Shown here: in pieces, positions 26,776 through 36,338 of the stretch
Layout: every line of letters starts with the position of its first letter
Numbering within the stretch: the stretch's first letter is position 1
Origin: CAG-791 sp963605745
GTDB taxonomy: Bacteria > Bacillota > Clostridia > Lachnospirales > Lachnospiraceae
Assembly: GCA_963605745.1 (NCBI GenBank)
Contig: CAVCWT010000002.1
Location: forward strand, 66,151 to 130,150
Length of the DNA: 64,000 nt
Reading direction: 5' to 3'
Position numbers and translations under genes: made by a program
The notes under the pieces: model-generated
Databases searched by the model: none
What the model was told of the DNA's origin: nothing
The model's input: the letters and a program-made list of their open reading frames with translations, nothing else

Positions 26776-28065
26776 TCATTGATCCGCTGATTTAAAGATC
26801 AGCCTCCTGTAGATTTCCGGCATTTCACAGGCAATGACCTTCTGGGACAAATAAGCGAATTCCCCCTCAAGCACAGGAAATTCTACTCGCTGACACAGAA
26901 GGAGCTGATGCCGAACGCCGCATCCGGCCGCTTTTTGATTCATCACAGGATCTCCGTATTTGGGATCTCCCAGAATCGGATGTCCAAGCGATGCGAAATG
27001 TGCACGCAGCTGATGGGTTTTGCCTGTAATGAGCTGTGCCTCCACCAGAGCCGCCGCAGCTGCTGTGCTGCCCTTTGCAGATTTCTTGTCTTTACTCGTT
27101 TTCCCGCTCGTTTCCTTACTCGTTTCCTTACTTGTTTTCTTACTGGCTTCCCTGCTCTTTTCGTTTTCCTTTGCGCCGCCTTGTTCAGACCATCCCAAAG
27201 GAAAGGTCTCCACCACCCGATATTCCGTTCTGGTATAGACTGTGTCCGGCTTCTTCTCCTGATACAAACGGACGCTGTTGCTCGCAGAATCCTTGGAAAG
27301 GTAGCCTTCAATAACGCCGGCTCCTTTCATCGTCCCGACCACCACCATCCGGTAGAATTTCCCCAGAAGATGCTCCCTTTGCAGTCTTGTGAGTAAATGG
27401 CTGCCCGGCAGTGTTTTAGCAAGGAGCACAATGCCTTCCGTATTCCGGTCCAGACGATTCTGCACCGAAGGAACGAACATTCTAAGATCCTCTTCCCGAA
27501 TCTTACCGTTTGCTCCAAGGTATCCCAGAAACCACTCGTTCAGTGTCAGATCCTCCGGCCTCGCCTTCTGAGACAGAACTCCTGCCGGCTTGTAAACCGC
27601 TGCAATATGATCATCCTCGTAGAGAATTCGAAGCGACGGATTCTGAGAGGAAAGCCTGTGATAGGCAAGGAGTCCCTCCTCCATCCGTGCAGATTTCAAT
27701 ATAGATTTCTGTGCGGATTTCACTGCCGAACTCTGTGCGGATTTTGCCGCCGAACTTTGTGCGGATTTCACCGCTGAATTCTGTACAGAGTTTGTTATCG
27801 AATTCTGTGCCGTTTTTGAGTCCGAATTCTGTGCAGCCTGCAGTATTCCGCCCATTTTCTGAATGGTCTCATCGGCCAAAAAGAGCCGGACCGTATCCCC
27901 TGCCGCTGCCATTTCGTTTCCTGCCGCCTTGCGGCCGTTCAGCGTAATATTCTTTTTGCGCAGCATCTTGTACAAAAAAGACATCGGTGCCTCCGGGAGG
28001 CACCGGTGCAGATATTTATCCAGGCGCTGCCCAGCCTGCTGTGCTGTAATCTGATATTCCTGCAT
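26776..28065 (-). CDS. RluA-family 23S rRNA pseudouridine synthase with repeat-bearing linkers
   Basis: About 429 residues. The N-terminal S4 RNA-binding domain (residues 1-68) and the RluA catalytic domain are recognisable; the catalytic motif NRLDRNTEG has its Asp near residue 206, and GKTHQLRAHFASLGHPILGD is present. Two insertions lengthen the usual 300-residue protein: eight-residue units of the type AQSSAVKS (about 78-127), encoded by a 24-bp minisatellite (27686-27836), and a Lys/Ser/Thr-rich stretch near 300-335. The ATG at 28065 follows GGCGGGA; a TTG at 28080 would overlap the upstream gene. Confidence 0.92.
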   Translation of the reverse strand: MQEYQITAQQAGQRLDKYLHRCLPEAPMSFLYKMLRKKNITLNGRKAAGNEMAAAGDTVRLFLADETIQKMGGILQAAQNSDSKTAQNSITNSVQNSAVKSAQSSAAKSAQSSAVKSAQKSILKSARMEEGLLAYHRLSSQNPSLRILYEDDHIAAVYKPAGVLSQKARPEDLTLNEWFLGYLGANGKIREEDLRMFVPSVQNRLDRNTEGIVLLAKTLPGSHLLTRLQREHLLGKFYRMVVVGTMKGAGVIEGYLSKDSASNSVRLYQEKKPDTVYTRTEYRVVETFPLGWSEQGGAKENEKSREASKKTSKETSKETSGKTSKDKKSAKGSTAAAAALVEAQLITGKTHQLRAHFASLGHPILGDPKYGDPVMNQKAAGCGVRHQLLLCQRVEFPVLEGEFAYLSQKVIACEMPEIYRRLIFKSADQ

Positions 28066-28076
28066 CTGTTCCCGCC

Positions 28077-28655
28077 TCAAAGTGAAATCTGTCGCAGCAG
28101 CTGCATCACCGCTTCGTGATCGCTGCCCTGTTCCCCTTCGAGTTCACAGAGCTGATCGAGTCTTGTCAGATAGGAGGGAAGAGTATGAAAGATCTTGATC
28201 TGATATCCATGGATTCCATTTCCTGTCAGCATCCTTCGAATGTGCTGCTCCCCAGCCTGGCAGTCGCACTTTGGATCCAGCGTCAGCGCCGCAATGCTCT
28301 TAGCACCGATTGCAAGGTGGAGCAGGTTGTAGTTTTCCTTCTCCGTGGTGCAGTACAGGTTATAGGCATTGTCCAGGTTCCCCACGTGCTGCTCGATCGA
28401 TACGTGAACCTCCTCCGGGCATTCTCCCGCCCGCATCAGCATAATCAGGTTTACCGTAATTTTGGCTGCCGGGAGGAGCAGAACCACCGCCAGAATGGTA
28501 AAAAGATTCTGATTGGTTCCAAGGTAATGCCTTGCGGCAAAATAAACGGCCAATGCAACCAGATAGAGTGCCGCGGCAGCCGCTGCCACCCGGATTGTCT
28601 GCTGTCTGTGATATCCATAGGATCCTTTTCTCATTTTCTCTGTTGTTCTCTTCAT
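28077..28655 (-). CDS. Predicted two-pass membrane protein of unknown function
   Basis: No family recognised with confidence. About 192 residues: a basic start, two membrane segments (AAAAAALYLVALAVYFAA and FTILAVVLLLPAAKITVNLI), then a soluble part with CDC and ending LLRQISL. The ATG at 28655 follows GAGGA at 5 nt; another ATG is four codons upstream. It abuts the pseudouridine synthase gene and is probably co-transcribed with it. Confidence 0.72.
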   Translation of the reverse strand: MKRTTEKMRKGSYGYHRQQTIRVAAAAAALYLVALAVYFAARHYLGTNQNLFTILAVVLLLPAAKITVNLIMLMRAGECPEEVHVSIEQHVGNLDNAYNLYCTTEKENYNLLHLAIGAKSIAALTLDPKCDCQAGEQHIRRMLTGNGIHGYQIKIFHTLPSYLTRLDQLCELEGEQGSDHEAVMQLLRQISL

Positions 28656-28689
28656 CTGTATCCTCATACTGCGGAGTTTTTCACTGCCT

Positions 28690-28785
28690 GCAAATGTCTT
28701 TTACAGCCTCCGAAGGGTCTCTTATCGTCTGCAAATGTCTTTTGCAGCCTCTGAACGTTCTCCCATCGCCTGCAAATGTCTTCTG
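28690..28785. repeat. 41-bp tandem repeat, three units (last partial)
   Basis: GCAAATGTCT starts at 28690, 28731 and 28772, an exact 41-bp period. Each unit holds a small hairpin of the form CTGCAAA-TGTCT-TTTGCAG (perfect in unit 2). It lies in the spacer between the coiled-coil gene's terminator-like hairpin and the membrane protein gene. Confidence 0.85.
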
Positions 28786-28793
28786 ACAACAAG

Positions 28794-28836
28794 AGGGCGT
28801 CCGTCCATCCCCCTTACCTGAATGAACGGACGCCCT
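28794..28836 (-). terminator. Hairpin downstream of the coiled-coil gene
   Basis: AGGGCGTCCGT (28794-28804) and ACGGACGCCCT (28826-28836) form a perfect 11-bp stem with a 21-nt loop. On the minus strand only CTTGTTGTC follows, a weak U-tract. Confidence 0.55.
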
Positions 28837-28860
28837 TCGCGTCTTCGTTACAATGAATGC

Positions 28861-29712
28861 TCAGCCTTCTGTCTGCATCTGCGAAGGATCCATTTCTGTC
28901 TGCATCGCTGCTGCATCTGCCATTGCCTGCTGCTGTGCTGCTACGGCCTGTGCCTGTGCCGCAGCCTCCTGTACCGCCTGGTTGGCAATCTGCTGCTCCA
29001 TTATGGTTGCCTGCTGTCTGGCCGCCTCATTCTCCTGCATTTGCTGCGTCAGCGCATTGCGGTCATTCTGCAGATTCTGCAGATAGGAATTCATGCTCTG
29101 CAGCGTAGACTGGTAAACCGTGTTGGTATCTGTGATCACACCCTGTGTAATCTGCTCAAGGTGTGCGAGCATATCTGCCAGATAGGACTGTGCCTGACGA
29201 TTAAAATCATTCACCTGCTGAGAGGCTGCAGCAACAATCTGCTGAGCCTGGTTCTGTGCCTCCTGCACCATCGCTGTTGACTGCTGCTGTGCCTGCATCA
29301 TGATGTCATTGGCCTGATTCTGTGCCGAGGTCACCATCTCATTGGCCTGGTCCGTCGCCTTCTGCGTCGTCTCATTGGCCTCCTGATTGGCTGCTGAGAT
29401 CATCTGATTGGCCTGCTCATAAGCCTGCTTCATGACCTCTTCTTCGTTGATCTGCTGATTCATCTGCTCAGTAGCCTTCTGAATCAATGCCTGAGCCTTT
29501 TCCTTGGCATCTGCGAAGATGGCATCCTTCTGGTCCAGCACCTCACGATATCTGGCCACCTCGTCCGGAATTACATCACGAAGCTCTTCAACCAGGGTGT
29601 CAATCCGCTCCCGGTTGACCATAATGTAGTCCTTGGAAAGCGGCTTATATTTGCAGGTTTCGAGAAAATCTTCAATCTCATCAATCTTGCGTTCAATTTT
29701 GTTGCTGCTCAT
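28861..29712 (-). CDS. Long coiled-coil protein, Gln/Ala-rich
   Basis: 283 residues, no membrane segment. An N-terminal region (KIDEIEDFLETCKYKPLSKDYIM) of conserved appearance is followed from about residue 60 by an almost continuous heptad-like stretch rich in Gln, Ala and Asn (for example ANQEANETTQKATDQANEM). The tail is very rich in Ala/Gln. It looks like the DivIVA- or ATPase-subunit-like coiled-coil proteins found in Clostridia, but no catalytic motif is visible. GGGAGG precedes the ATG. It follows coaD in the same direction. Confidence 0.75.
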   Translation of the reverse strand: MSSNKIERKIDEIEDFLETCKYKPLSKDYIMVNRERIDTLVEELRDVIPDEVARYREVLDQKDAIFADAKEKAQALIQKATEQMNQQINEEEVMKQAYEQANQMISAANQEANETTQKATDQANEMVTSAQNQANDIMMQAQQQSTAMVQEAQNQAQQIVAAASQQVNDFNRQAQSYLADMLAHLEQITQGVITDTNTVYQSTLQSMNSYLQNLQNDRNALTQQMQENEAARQQATIMEQQIANQAVQEAAAQAQAVAAQQQAMADAAAMQTEMDPSQMQTEG

Positions 29713-29796
29713 TTCGGACTGCCTCCCTGTGGATTATCCTTTGATGTATTGCAACGGTTACACTTCGATCTCCTTTGGCTGACCGATGCCAGGCCG

Positions 29797-30282
29797 TTAC
29801 CCTTTTTTAAACTTGGCCTTGACCATTTCCTCCACCTCCGGAGGAACGCAGGCCTTGATGTTGCCGCCAAAAGCGGCAATCTCCTTCACGCTGGAGGAGC
29901 TCAGGTATGCATACTGAAGACTCGTGGTCAAAAACACGGTATCCAGTCTGCCTTCAGACAATAGCTTGTTCGTCTGCGCAATCTGCAGCTCATATTCAAA
30001 ATCCGTCACGGCCCGCAGCCCGCGGATACTCACATGCGCATCAATCTTCTGTGCGTAATCAATCAACAGGCCATAATACGAGTCCACGCGGACATTCGGA
30101 ATTTCGCGTGTAACATCCTGTAGCATTTTAACACGTTCTTCTACCGAAAACAACGAAGTCTTGGCCTTATTGTCCAATACGCAGATGGTTACCTCGTCGA
30201 ACATTCTGGCTGCACGACTCAAAACATCCAGATGTCCGTACGTTACCGGATCAAAGCTTCCGGGATAAATTGCTCTTTTCAT
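29797..30282 (-). CDS. coaD: Phosphopantetheine adenylyltransferase
   Basis: A 161-residue nucleotidyltransferase making dephospho-CoA, the fourth step of coenzyme A synthesis. It has the N-terminal YPGSFDPVTYGHLD (HxGH-like TxGH), RGLRAVTDFEYE and the closing YLSSSSVKEIA. GAAGGG lies 7 nt before the ATG. It follows rsmD, a pairing conserved in many bacteria. Confidence 0.98.
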   Translation of the reverse strand: MKRAIYPGSFDPVTYGHLDVLSRAARMFDEVTICVLDNKAKTSLFSVEERVKMLQDVTREIPNVRVDSYYGLLIDYAQKIDAHVSIRGLRAVTDFEYELQIAQTNKLLSEGRLDTVFLTTSLQYAYLSSSSVKEIAAFGGNIKACVPPEVEEMVKAKFKKG

Positions 30283-30367
30283 TTTTGTGCCCTTCGTTAC
30301 ACCTTATGTACACGCCCTCTCATCCAGACACACAGCGCCCTGCTGCAGTGTCCGGCTCAATCCGACA

Positions 30368-30922
30368 TCATACACCCATCTTGCGGATGAACAGATGCCG
30401 CTGGGAGCGGTAGTTTTTCTCTCTTACAATGACAAGGCCCGTTCCTTCCAGATAATCCAGATTCGTATCCAGTGCCGTCTCTGCAATGATCATGGTTTCT
30501 TCGGTTACATACGGCATCTGAGCCAGCTCCAGGAGCGCCCGTTTCATGGTATCGGCCTGATAAGGCGGATCCAGATAAATGATGTCCAGCTGCTTTTCAT
30601 GAATGTGGTGCAGTGCGTTCAATACATCCATTTTCAGGAGTATTCCGGTTTCTTCAAAATGCGTCTTGTGCAGATTCGCCTGAATGCATCCGACTGCAGT
30701 CTTGTTGTTCTCCACAAAATATGCCTTTTTGGCACCTCTGGAAAGAGCCTCAATCCCGATTCCGCCGCTTCCTGCACACAGATCAGCAAAAATGCATCCC
30801 GGCACATCGAACTGGATGATGTTAAACAACGTCTCCTTGATGATGTCCTGTGTCGGCCTGGTGTCCATTCCCTCCGGCGCCATCAGCGGCATACTGCGTG
30901 CTGTTCCTGCAATAACTCTCAT
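30368..30922 (-). CDS. rsmD: 16S rRNA m2G966 methyltransferase RsmD
   Basis: A 184-residue class I methyltransferase. It has MRVIAGTARSMPL, RPTQDIIKETLFNII, the SAM loop LCAGSGGIGIEALSRGA and the catalytic motif DPPY. It methylates G966 of 16S rRNA (E. coli numbering). It is followed by coaD and preceded by parC. Confidence 0.97.
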   Translation of the reverse strand: MRVIAGTARSMPLMAPEGMDTRPTQDIIKETLFNIIQFDVPGCIFADLCAGSGGIGIEALSRGAKKAYFVENNKTAVGCIQANLHKTHFEETGILLKMDVLNALHHIHEKQLDIIYLDPPYQADTMKRALLELAQMPYVTEETMIIAETALDTNLDYLEGTGLVIVREKNYRSQRHLFIRKMGV

Positions 30923-31037
30923 TGTTGCCCTTTCCGCATCCTGCTCCCCACCGGAAAATCGACCGATGCAAAACAGCTGCTCTTTTTTGTATATCCATCA
31001 CTTCCGGCAGATCAATTTCTCCCGTCCGAATCGTTTT

Positions 31038-33299
31038 CTACTTTTTCGATCCCTTGCCGCCTCTGGAGGCATCTTTTAGCTTTGCAAGGTCCAGCTCTTT
31101 GTCATGATACGAAATGACAAGCGGCACATTCGAATTCACAACCCATGCCTCTTCTACCGCATCCTTTGCCGACAGTTTGATGCCGCGAACGCCCTTGGCG
31201 AGCTTTTTCTGCTCCGGAATTTCCTCCAGTGCATACTTAAGAAAATACCCTTCCCTTGTCCTTAGAACAATGCTCAGCTGATCGGTGATGGCATGCACCA
31301 TGACCAGACGGTCTCCGTCTTCGAGTTTAGAGGCCTGAATCGTCAGTCTCGTCACATCGAATTCCCCGCCGCTGACCAGCTTAACATAGCCCTGTTCTGT
31401 TACAAATGCAAGGCGATAGAGGTTCAATTCACTCTGATTCGTGATATAAACCACATTTTCCTTTGAGGAATCGAATTTGCAGACATTGTCAATGGGACGG
31501 CCTTTTTCCTTGAGCTTGGCCATCGGAAGGTCACTGACCTTAACGGTATGCATCATTCCGGTGTCCGTGAACACGCACACACGTCCCAGATTGGAGCAGA
31601 TAAAATGTGTCTTGAATTCTGTCTCTACTGTCTCCTTGTTCCTCTCGTAGGTTGCCATATCGATGGTCTTGGCATAGCCAAAGCGGTCCATGACGAACAT
31701 CACCTTGGTCTCTTCTTCCTCCGGCTTTACATAGACCAGCTCCTCGCCCTGAATGATCTGGGTTTTGCGGGGCGCTGCATATTCCTTTTTAAAACGCGAC
31801 AGTTCGTCACGAATGACCCTTGTCATGGAGCTTCTCTGCTCCAGAATGTCCTCATAGCGGTAGATGTTGGCTACTGTCTCCTCATGCTCTGCAATCAGTG
31901 CATTGATCTCGAGACCGACCAGCTTGCGAAGGCGCAGCTCCAGGATCGCATCCGCCTGTCTCGGCGTAAAGGCGAGCTGGGAAGCCATGACCGCTGACTC
32001 TCTTGTCTTGAAGGAGATTCCTTCCGTTACGCCCTCCACGAGACACTTTCTGGCCTGCTGCGTTGACTGAGAGCCGCGAATGATCTCAATGATAAGGTCG
32101 ATCAGGTTGCAGGCCTTGATGAGGCCCTCCTGAATTTCCCGTTTCTCCTGTTCCTTGGCAAGGAGCGTTTCGTATTTGCGCCTTGTCACCTCAAAGGCAA
32201 AATCGATATTGGCCTGCAGAATCTGACGAAGGGACAAGGTCTCGGGTCTGCCGTCCTTGATGGCCAGCATATTGACGCCAAAGGTATCCTCGAGCTTGGT
32301 CTTTTTATATAACAGTGCCTTAAAATTCTCGACGTCAGTATCCTTTTTAAGTTCAATAACGATGCGGATGCCTTCCTTGGAGGACTGGTTCGAAATATCC
32401 ACAATGTCATTGGTGACCTTGTTCTCATAAAGAGCAGCTACGTCCTGAAGGAATTTCGCAATGCCGGAGCCGATCATGGTATACGGAATCTCCGTCACCA
32501 CCAGGTTAATGTGGCCGGATTTGCCCTTTTCCACCTCGACCTTTCCGCGCAGTCGTATTTTGCCCTGGCCGCTCTCATAGATGCCCGGCAGGTCGTCTTT
32601 ATTGATGACAATGCCTCCCGTTGGAAAATCCGGTCCCTTCACATAGCGCATGAGCGCTCTGGTACTGGTCTCGGGATCCTCGAGAAGGGCGATTTCCGCA
32701 TCAATGGCCTCAGCTACGTTGTGGGTCGGCGTGGACGTTGCCATACCGACGGCAATGCCCTCCGATCCGTTGATCAGAAAATTCGGGATCATGGCCGGCA
32801 GAACCGACGGTTCCTTTTCGGTCTCATCAAAATTGGGGACAAAGTCCACAACATTTTTATCCAGATCCGCAAGGAGACCTTCCTCCGTGATTTTCTGAAG
32901 CTTGGCCTCTGTATAGCGCATGGCAGCGGCAGAGTCACCCTCGATGGTACCAAAGTTGCCGTGGCCGTCCACCAAAGGCAGTTCTTTTTTGAAATCCTGC
33001 GCCATCACGACCAGGGAATCATAGATGGAGGAATCGCCGTGGGGGTGATATTTGCCCATCGTATCACCCACGATACGGGCCGATTTACGATAGGCTCCGT
33101 CATAGTGAATTCCCAGCTCGGACATATCATACAGAACGCGCCTTTGCACGGGCTTTAGGCCGTCCCGGATGTCCGGAAGGGCGCGGCTGATGATAACAGA
33201 CATGGCATAATCGATGTACGATTTCTGCATCAGCTCGGAATACTCGCTGGGAATGATCTGTTCTTCAATTGTTTCGGAATTCGTTGTCTTTTTTGCCAT
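31038..33299 (-). CDS. parC: DNA topoisomerase IV subunit A (ParC-type; GyrA paralogue)
   Basis: A 753-residue type IIA subunit that cleaves and rejoins DNA. The catalytic Tyr is in AAAMRYTEAK (Tyr129). The quinolone region keeps Ser90 and Asp94 (GDSSIYD), the sensitive-type residues. The C-terminal beta-propeller lacks a clear internal GyrA box; the terminal RGGKGSKK is only a tail. That and pairing with the adjacent ParE-like gene favour topoisomerase IV over gyrase. AGGA lies 7 nt before the ATG, and there is a 12-nt gap after parE. Confidence 0.88.
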   Translation of the reverse strand: MAKKTTNSETIEEQIIPSEYSELMQKSYIDYAMSVIISRALPDIRDGLKPVQRRVLYDMSELGIHYDGAYRKSARIVGDTMGKYHPHGDSSIYDSLVVMAQDFKKELPLVDGHGNFGTIEGDSAAAMRYTEAKLQKITEEGLLADLDKNVVDFVPNFDETEKEPSVLPAMIPNFLINGSEGIAVGMATSTPTHNVAEAIDAEIALLEDPETSTRALMRYVKGPDFPTGGIVINKDDLPGIYESGQGKIRLRGKVEVEKGKSGHINLVVTEIPYTMIGSGIAKFLQDVAALYENKVTNDIVDISNQSSKEGIRIVIELKKDTDVENFKALLYKKTKLEDTFGVNMLAIKDGRPETLSLRQILQANIDFAFEVTRRKYETLLAKEQEKREIQEGLIKACNLIDLIIEIIRGSQSTQQARKCLVEGVTEGISFKTRESAVMASQLAFTPRQADAILELRLRKLVGLEINALIAEHEETVANIYRYEDILEQRSSMTRVIRDELSRFKKEYAAPRKTQIIQGEELVYVKPEEEETKVMFVMDRFGYAKTIDMATYERNKETVETEFKTHFICSNLGRVCVFTDTGMMHTVKVSDLPMAKLKEKGRPIDNVCKFDSSKENVVYITNQSELNLYRLAFVTEQGYVKLVSGGEFDVTRLTIQASKLEDGDRLVMVHAITDQLSIVLRTREGYFLKYALEEIPEQKKLAKGVRGIKLSAKDAVEEAWVVNSNVPLVISYHDKELDLAKLKDASRGGKGSKK

Positions 33300-33311
33300 A
33301 CACTCATCCTA

Positions 33312-35237
33312 TCAGACATCCAGCTCTGCATCGGTTGCATGTGCGTGAATGTACTCGCGTCTGGGCGGAACATCCGTCCCCATGAGAAGCCCTGTCATCT
33401 CCGAAGCCATCCGTCCGTCATCGATCTGAATCTTGCGAAGGCGTCTTCTGGCAGGATCGAGCGTTGTCTCCCACAGCTGCTCCGGATCCATCTCACCAAG
33501 GCCCTTGTATCGCTGCAGCGTGAATCCGGTATGCTCCCTGCGATATCTGGCAAGGGCCGCATCATCGTACAGATAGATGCCCTCTTCGCCTTTTTTCTTG
33601 GGAACTACCTTGTAAAGAGGCGGCATTGCAACATACACATGCCCCTCATAGATCAGATCCGGCATAAAGCGATAGAACAAAGTCATAAGGAGCGTCGAAA
33701 TATGTGCACCGTCCACGTCGGCATCGGCCATGATAATGATCTTGTCATAGCGGAGCTTTGAAATATCAAAATCCTGTCCGTAGCCTTCAGAAAAGCCGCA
33801 GCCGAACGCATTGATCATCGCCTTGATCTCCGCATTGGCCAGCACCTTGTCCATGGAGGCCTTCTCGACGTTCAGAATCTTGCCTCGAATCGGCAAAATC
33901 GCCTGGAACATACGGTTTCTTGCCATCTTGGCAGAGCCTCCTGCCGAGTCACCCTCTACGATAAAGATCTCGCACTGCGAGGCATCTCTGGATTCGCAGT
34001 TGGAAAGCTTACCGTTCGAATCAAAGGAAAAGCGAGGCTTGACCAGCATATTGGTTTTGGCCTTTGCCTCGGATTTACGGATCTTGGCAGCCCGCTCTGC
34101 GCATTCAATGACAGCCTTCAGTTGTTCCAGATTCCGGTCAAAATAATGTGTGGTCTCATCGGTGGTAACCTGTGACACGGCCTTTGAGGCATCCGGGTTG
34201 TCCAGTTTCGTCTTGGTCTGTCCTTCAAACCGGGGATCCGGATGTTTAATCGCAATCACAGCCGTCATGCCGTTGCGAACATCGGCGCCGGTGTAATTGA
34301 CATCCTTTTCCTTCAGGGTCCCCAGCTCTCTTGCATAGCTGTTGATGACCTGAGTAAAGGCCGTTTTAAAACCTGTCAGGTGCGTTCCACCCTCCGAATT
34401 ATAGATATTGTTGCAAAAGCCCATGATCTCCTCACGGAAATCACGGATATACTGAAACGCGCACTCAACCTCGATGTTCTCATATTTGCCGCTGAAATAA
34501 ATAATGTCCGTTACGGTTTCATCGGATTTATTCAGTTCCCGGACAAAGCCGCGGATGCCATCCGGCTCATGGTACACCGCTGTAGCCTCACTCCCGGGGC
34601 GCTTGTCCTCATATTCAATGGTGAGATTCGGATTCAGATAGGTCGTCTCATGAAGCCTGGACTTTAAGTCCTCCTCGCGAAACCGTGTCTTCTCAAAAAT
34701 CGTCGCATCCGGGAGGAAATTGATGGTGGTGCCGGTCGTTCTTGTTTTGCCGACAACGGGAAGAAGGCCGCCTTCGAGCTCCTGCACGGGGCACCCTCTC
34801 TCATACCGGTCCTCATAGACGCAGCCGCCTTTGCGAACCTGCACGGTCATGTGCTCGGACAGCGCATTCACAACAGAGGAGCCAACACCGTGGAGTCCTC
34901 CGGAGGTTGCGTAGGCTTTGTTGTCGAATTTGCCCCCTGCATGCAGAGTGGTAAAAACAACGCGCTCCGCCGACACGCCTTTTTCGTGCATGTCGATGGG
35001 AATGCCGCGGCCATTATCTGCTACTGTGCAGGATCCATCTGCCTCCAGCGTTACCTTAATGGTGTCGCAAAAGCCGGCCAGATGCTCGTCCACGGAATTG
35101 TCCACAATCTCGTAAATCAAATGATTCAGTCCTCTGGTCGAGGTACTGCCAATATACATTCCGGGTCTGGTTCGTACTGCCTCCAGTCCTTCCAGAACCC
35201 GGATGCTGGACGCATTGTATTGCGTATGATCTGCCAT
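33312..35237 (-). CDS. parE: DNA topoisomerase IV subunit B (ParE-type; GyrB paralogue)
   Basis: A 641-residue ATPase subunit. It has the GHKL fold (YEIVDNSVDEHLAG, DNGRGIP, GGLHGVGSSVVNALS) and the TOPRIM domain (VEGDSAGGSA, ADADVDGAHI), ending in the standard MDPEQLWETTLDP motif. Upstream of parC on the same strand, it forms the A2B2 enzyme that separates daughter chromosomes. GAGGAG precedes the ATG. Assignment as ParE rather than GyrB rests on the partner gene and the absence of dnaA/recF/gyrB context. Confidence 0.9.
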   Translation of the reverse strand: MADHTQYNASSIRVLEGLEAVRTRPGMYIGSTSTRGLNHLIYEIVDNSVDEHLAGFCDTIKVTLEADGSCTVADNGRGIPIDMHEKGVSAERVVFTTLHAGGKFDNKAYATSGGLHGVGSSVVNALSEHMTVQVRKGGCVYEDRYERGCPVQELEGGLLPVVGKTRTTGTTINFLPDATIFEKTRFREEDLKSRLHETTYLNPNLTIEYEDKRPGSEATAVYHEPDGIRGFVRELNKSDETVTDIIYFSGKYENIEVECAFQYIRDFREEIMGFCNNIYNSEGGTHLTGFKTAFTQVINSYARELGTLKEKDVNYTGADVRNGMTAVIAIKHPDPRFEGQTKTKLDNPDASKAVSQVTTDETTHYFDRNLEQLKAVIECAERAAKIRKSEAKAKTNMLVKPRFSFDSNGKLSNCESRDASQCEIFIVEGDSAGGSAKMARNRMFQAILPIRGKILNVEKASMDKVLANAEIKAMINAFGCGFSEGYGQDFDISKLRYDKIIIMADADVDGAHISTLLMTLFYRFMPDLIYEGHVYVAMPPLYKVVPKKKGEEGIYLYDDAALARYRREHTGFTLQRYKGLGEMDPEQLWETTLDPARRRLRKIQIDDGRMASEMTGLLMGTDVPPRREYIHAHATDAELDV

Positions 35238-35288
35238 CTAACTCCTCATTTCCCCTTTACATAGCTGTTGCTGCAAAACCCATGGATT

Positions 35289-36170
35289 TCAGCGGCCGGT
35301 GCGGTCTTCAATTTCCATTTTTTTCGAGCAGGCAATGGCCAGAGCGCCCTCTCCGATGTGGCAGTTGATGACAGAAGGGAGCTGGTCCGTCTCCAGAAGA
35401 TGTCCGCCGAATGCTTCCTGAATCTGTGCTGTCCAGTCTGCGAATTCTGTAGATTTAGACTCAACAGAATACAGCCACACATTGTCCACACCGCCGTAGA
35501 GCTTTTCGCAGTCGTTTTTGATGGCATTGATCATCATGGTGCGTCCCTGCTGCGCCGTTCTCGCCTTGGCAAACGCATCCAGTCTCTCTCCGAAGATCTT
35601 TAATACCGGCTTGATCCGAAGGAGTGTCCCGATCGCAGCAGCAGCCGGTGTAATGCGGCCTCCGCGCTTTAAATAGGTCAGAGTATCCACCATGATATAG
35701 ATGCTCTGGTCGTATTTAACCTCTTCGAGCTTGTCCTTGATCTCTTTGGCGGTCCAGCCCTTTGCTGCCATCTCCATGGCATCCTGAACAGATCGTCTTT
35801 GGGTAACCGAAATACGCTGGTTATTGACGACCTCAACCTTTCCGTCATAATCACCGGACAGCATCATCGCCGACTGGCAGGAACCGGAGAGACCGGAAGA
35901 CATTGGGATATAAACCAGAGAATCATTCTCCTCCAGAACGCGGTCCCACACCTTCAGAACATCTACCGGAGAGGGCTGCGATGTATGCACGGTTTCGCCG
36001 GACTGCAGTCTCTGCCAGAACTCTTCTCTTGTCAGGTTAATATCTTCAAAAAAGGTCTTTTCGTTATCTCCGAACATAAACGGAATGGACACCAGTCCGA
36101 TTCCCATCTCTTTCGCCTGTACCAATGTGATCCCGCTTCCGCTGTCTGTTACAATCGCTACCTTTGCCAT
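35289..36170 (-). CDS. DegV family fatty-acid binding protein (FakB-like)
   Basis: A 293-residue DegV protein. It has an N-terminal VTDSGSGI motif, HTSQPSP, and PMSSGLSGS, which holds the fatty acid carboxylate in FakB structures. FakB presents bound fatty acid to the kinase FakA; a FakA gene lies two genes away (38695-40398). The ATG at 36170 follows GGAGG at 5 nt; the frame extends to 36230 but the added residues look non-native. It is 51 nt upstream of parE. Confidence 0.92.
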   Translation of the reverse strand: MAKVAIVTDSGSGITLVQAKEMGIGLVSIPFMFGDNEKTFFEDINLTREEFWQRLQSGETVHTSQPSPVDVLKVWDRVLEENDSLVYIPMSSGLSGSCQSAMMLSGDYDGKVEVVNNQRISVTQRRSVQDAMEMAAKGWTAKEIKDKLEEVKYDQSIYIMVDTLTYLKRGGRITPAAAAIGTLLRIKPVLKIFGERLDAFAKARTAQQGRTMMINAIKNDCEKLYGGVDNVWLYSVESKSTEFADWTAQIQEAFGGHLLETDQLPSVINCHIGEGALAIACSKKMEIEDRTGR

Positions 36171-36338
36171 GTTTACCTCCATATCCATGTGCATCCTTCG
36201 GCTGTTCTCACCGAACACACTTTCAGACATACAGCGTCATTTTACGTGGAATCCGCCGATCATGCAAGTTCTATCCAAAAGACGCCCGGCAAACCGCCGC
36301 AAGTCGCAAGCGGGTCCCGGCAGGCAAATGAAGCAGTT

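Noticed and set aside
31038..35237. Chromosomal gyrBA operon
   Set aside because: No dnaA/dnaN/recF neighbourhood and no internal GyrA box in the A subunit; a topoisomerase IV pair fits better.
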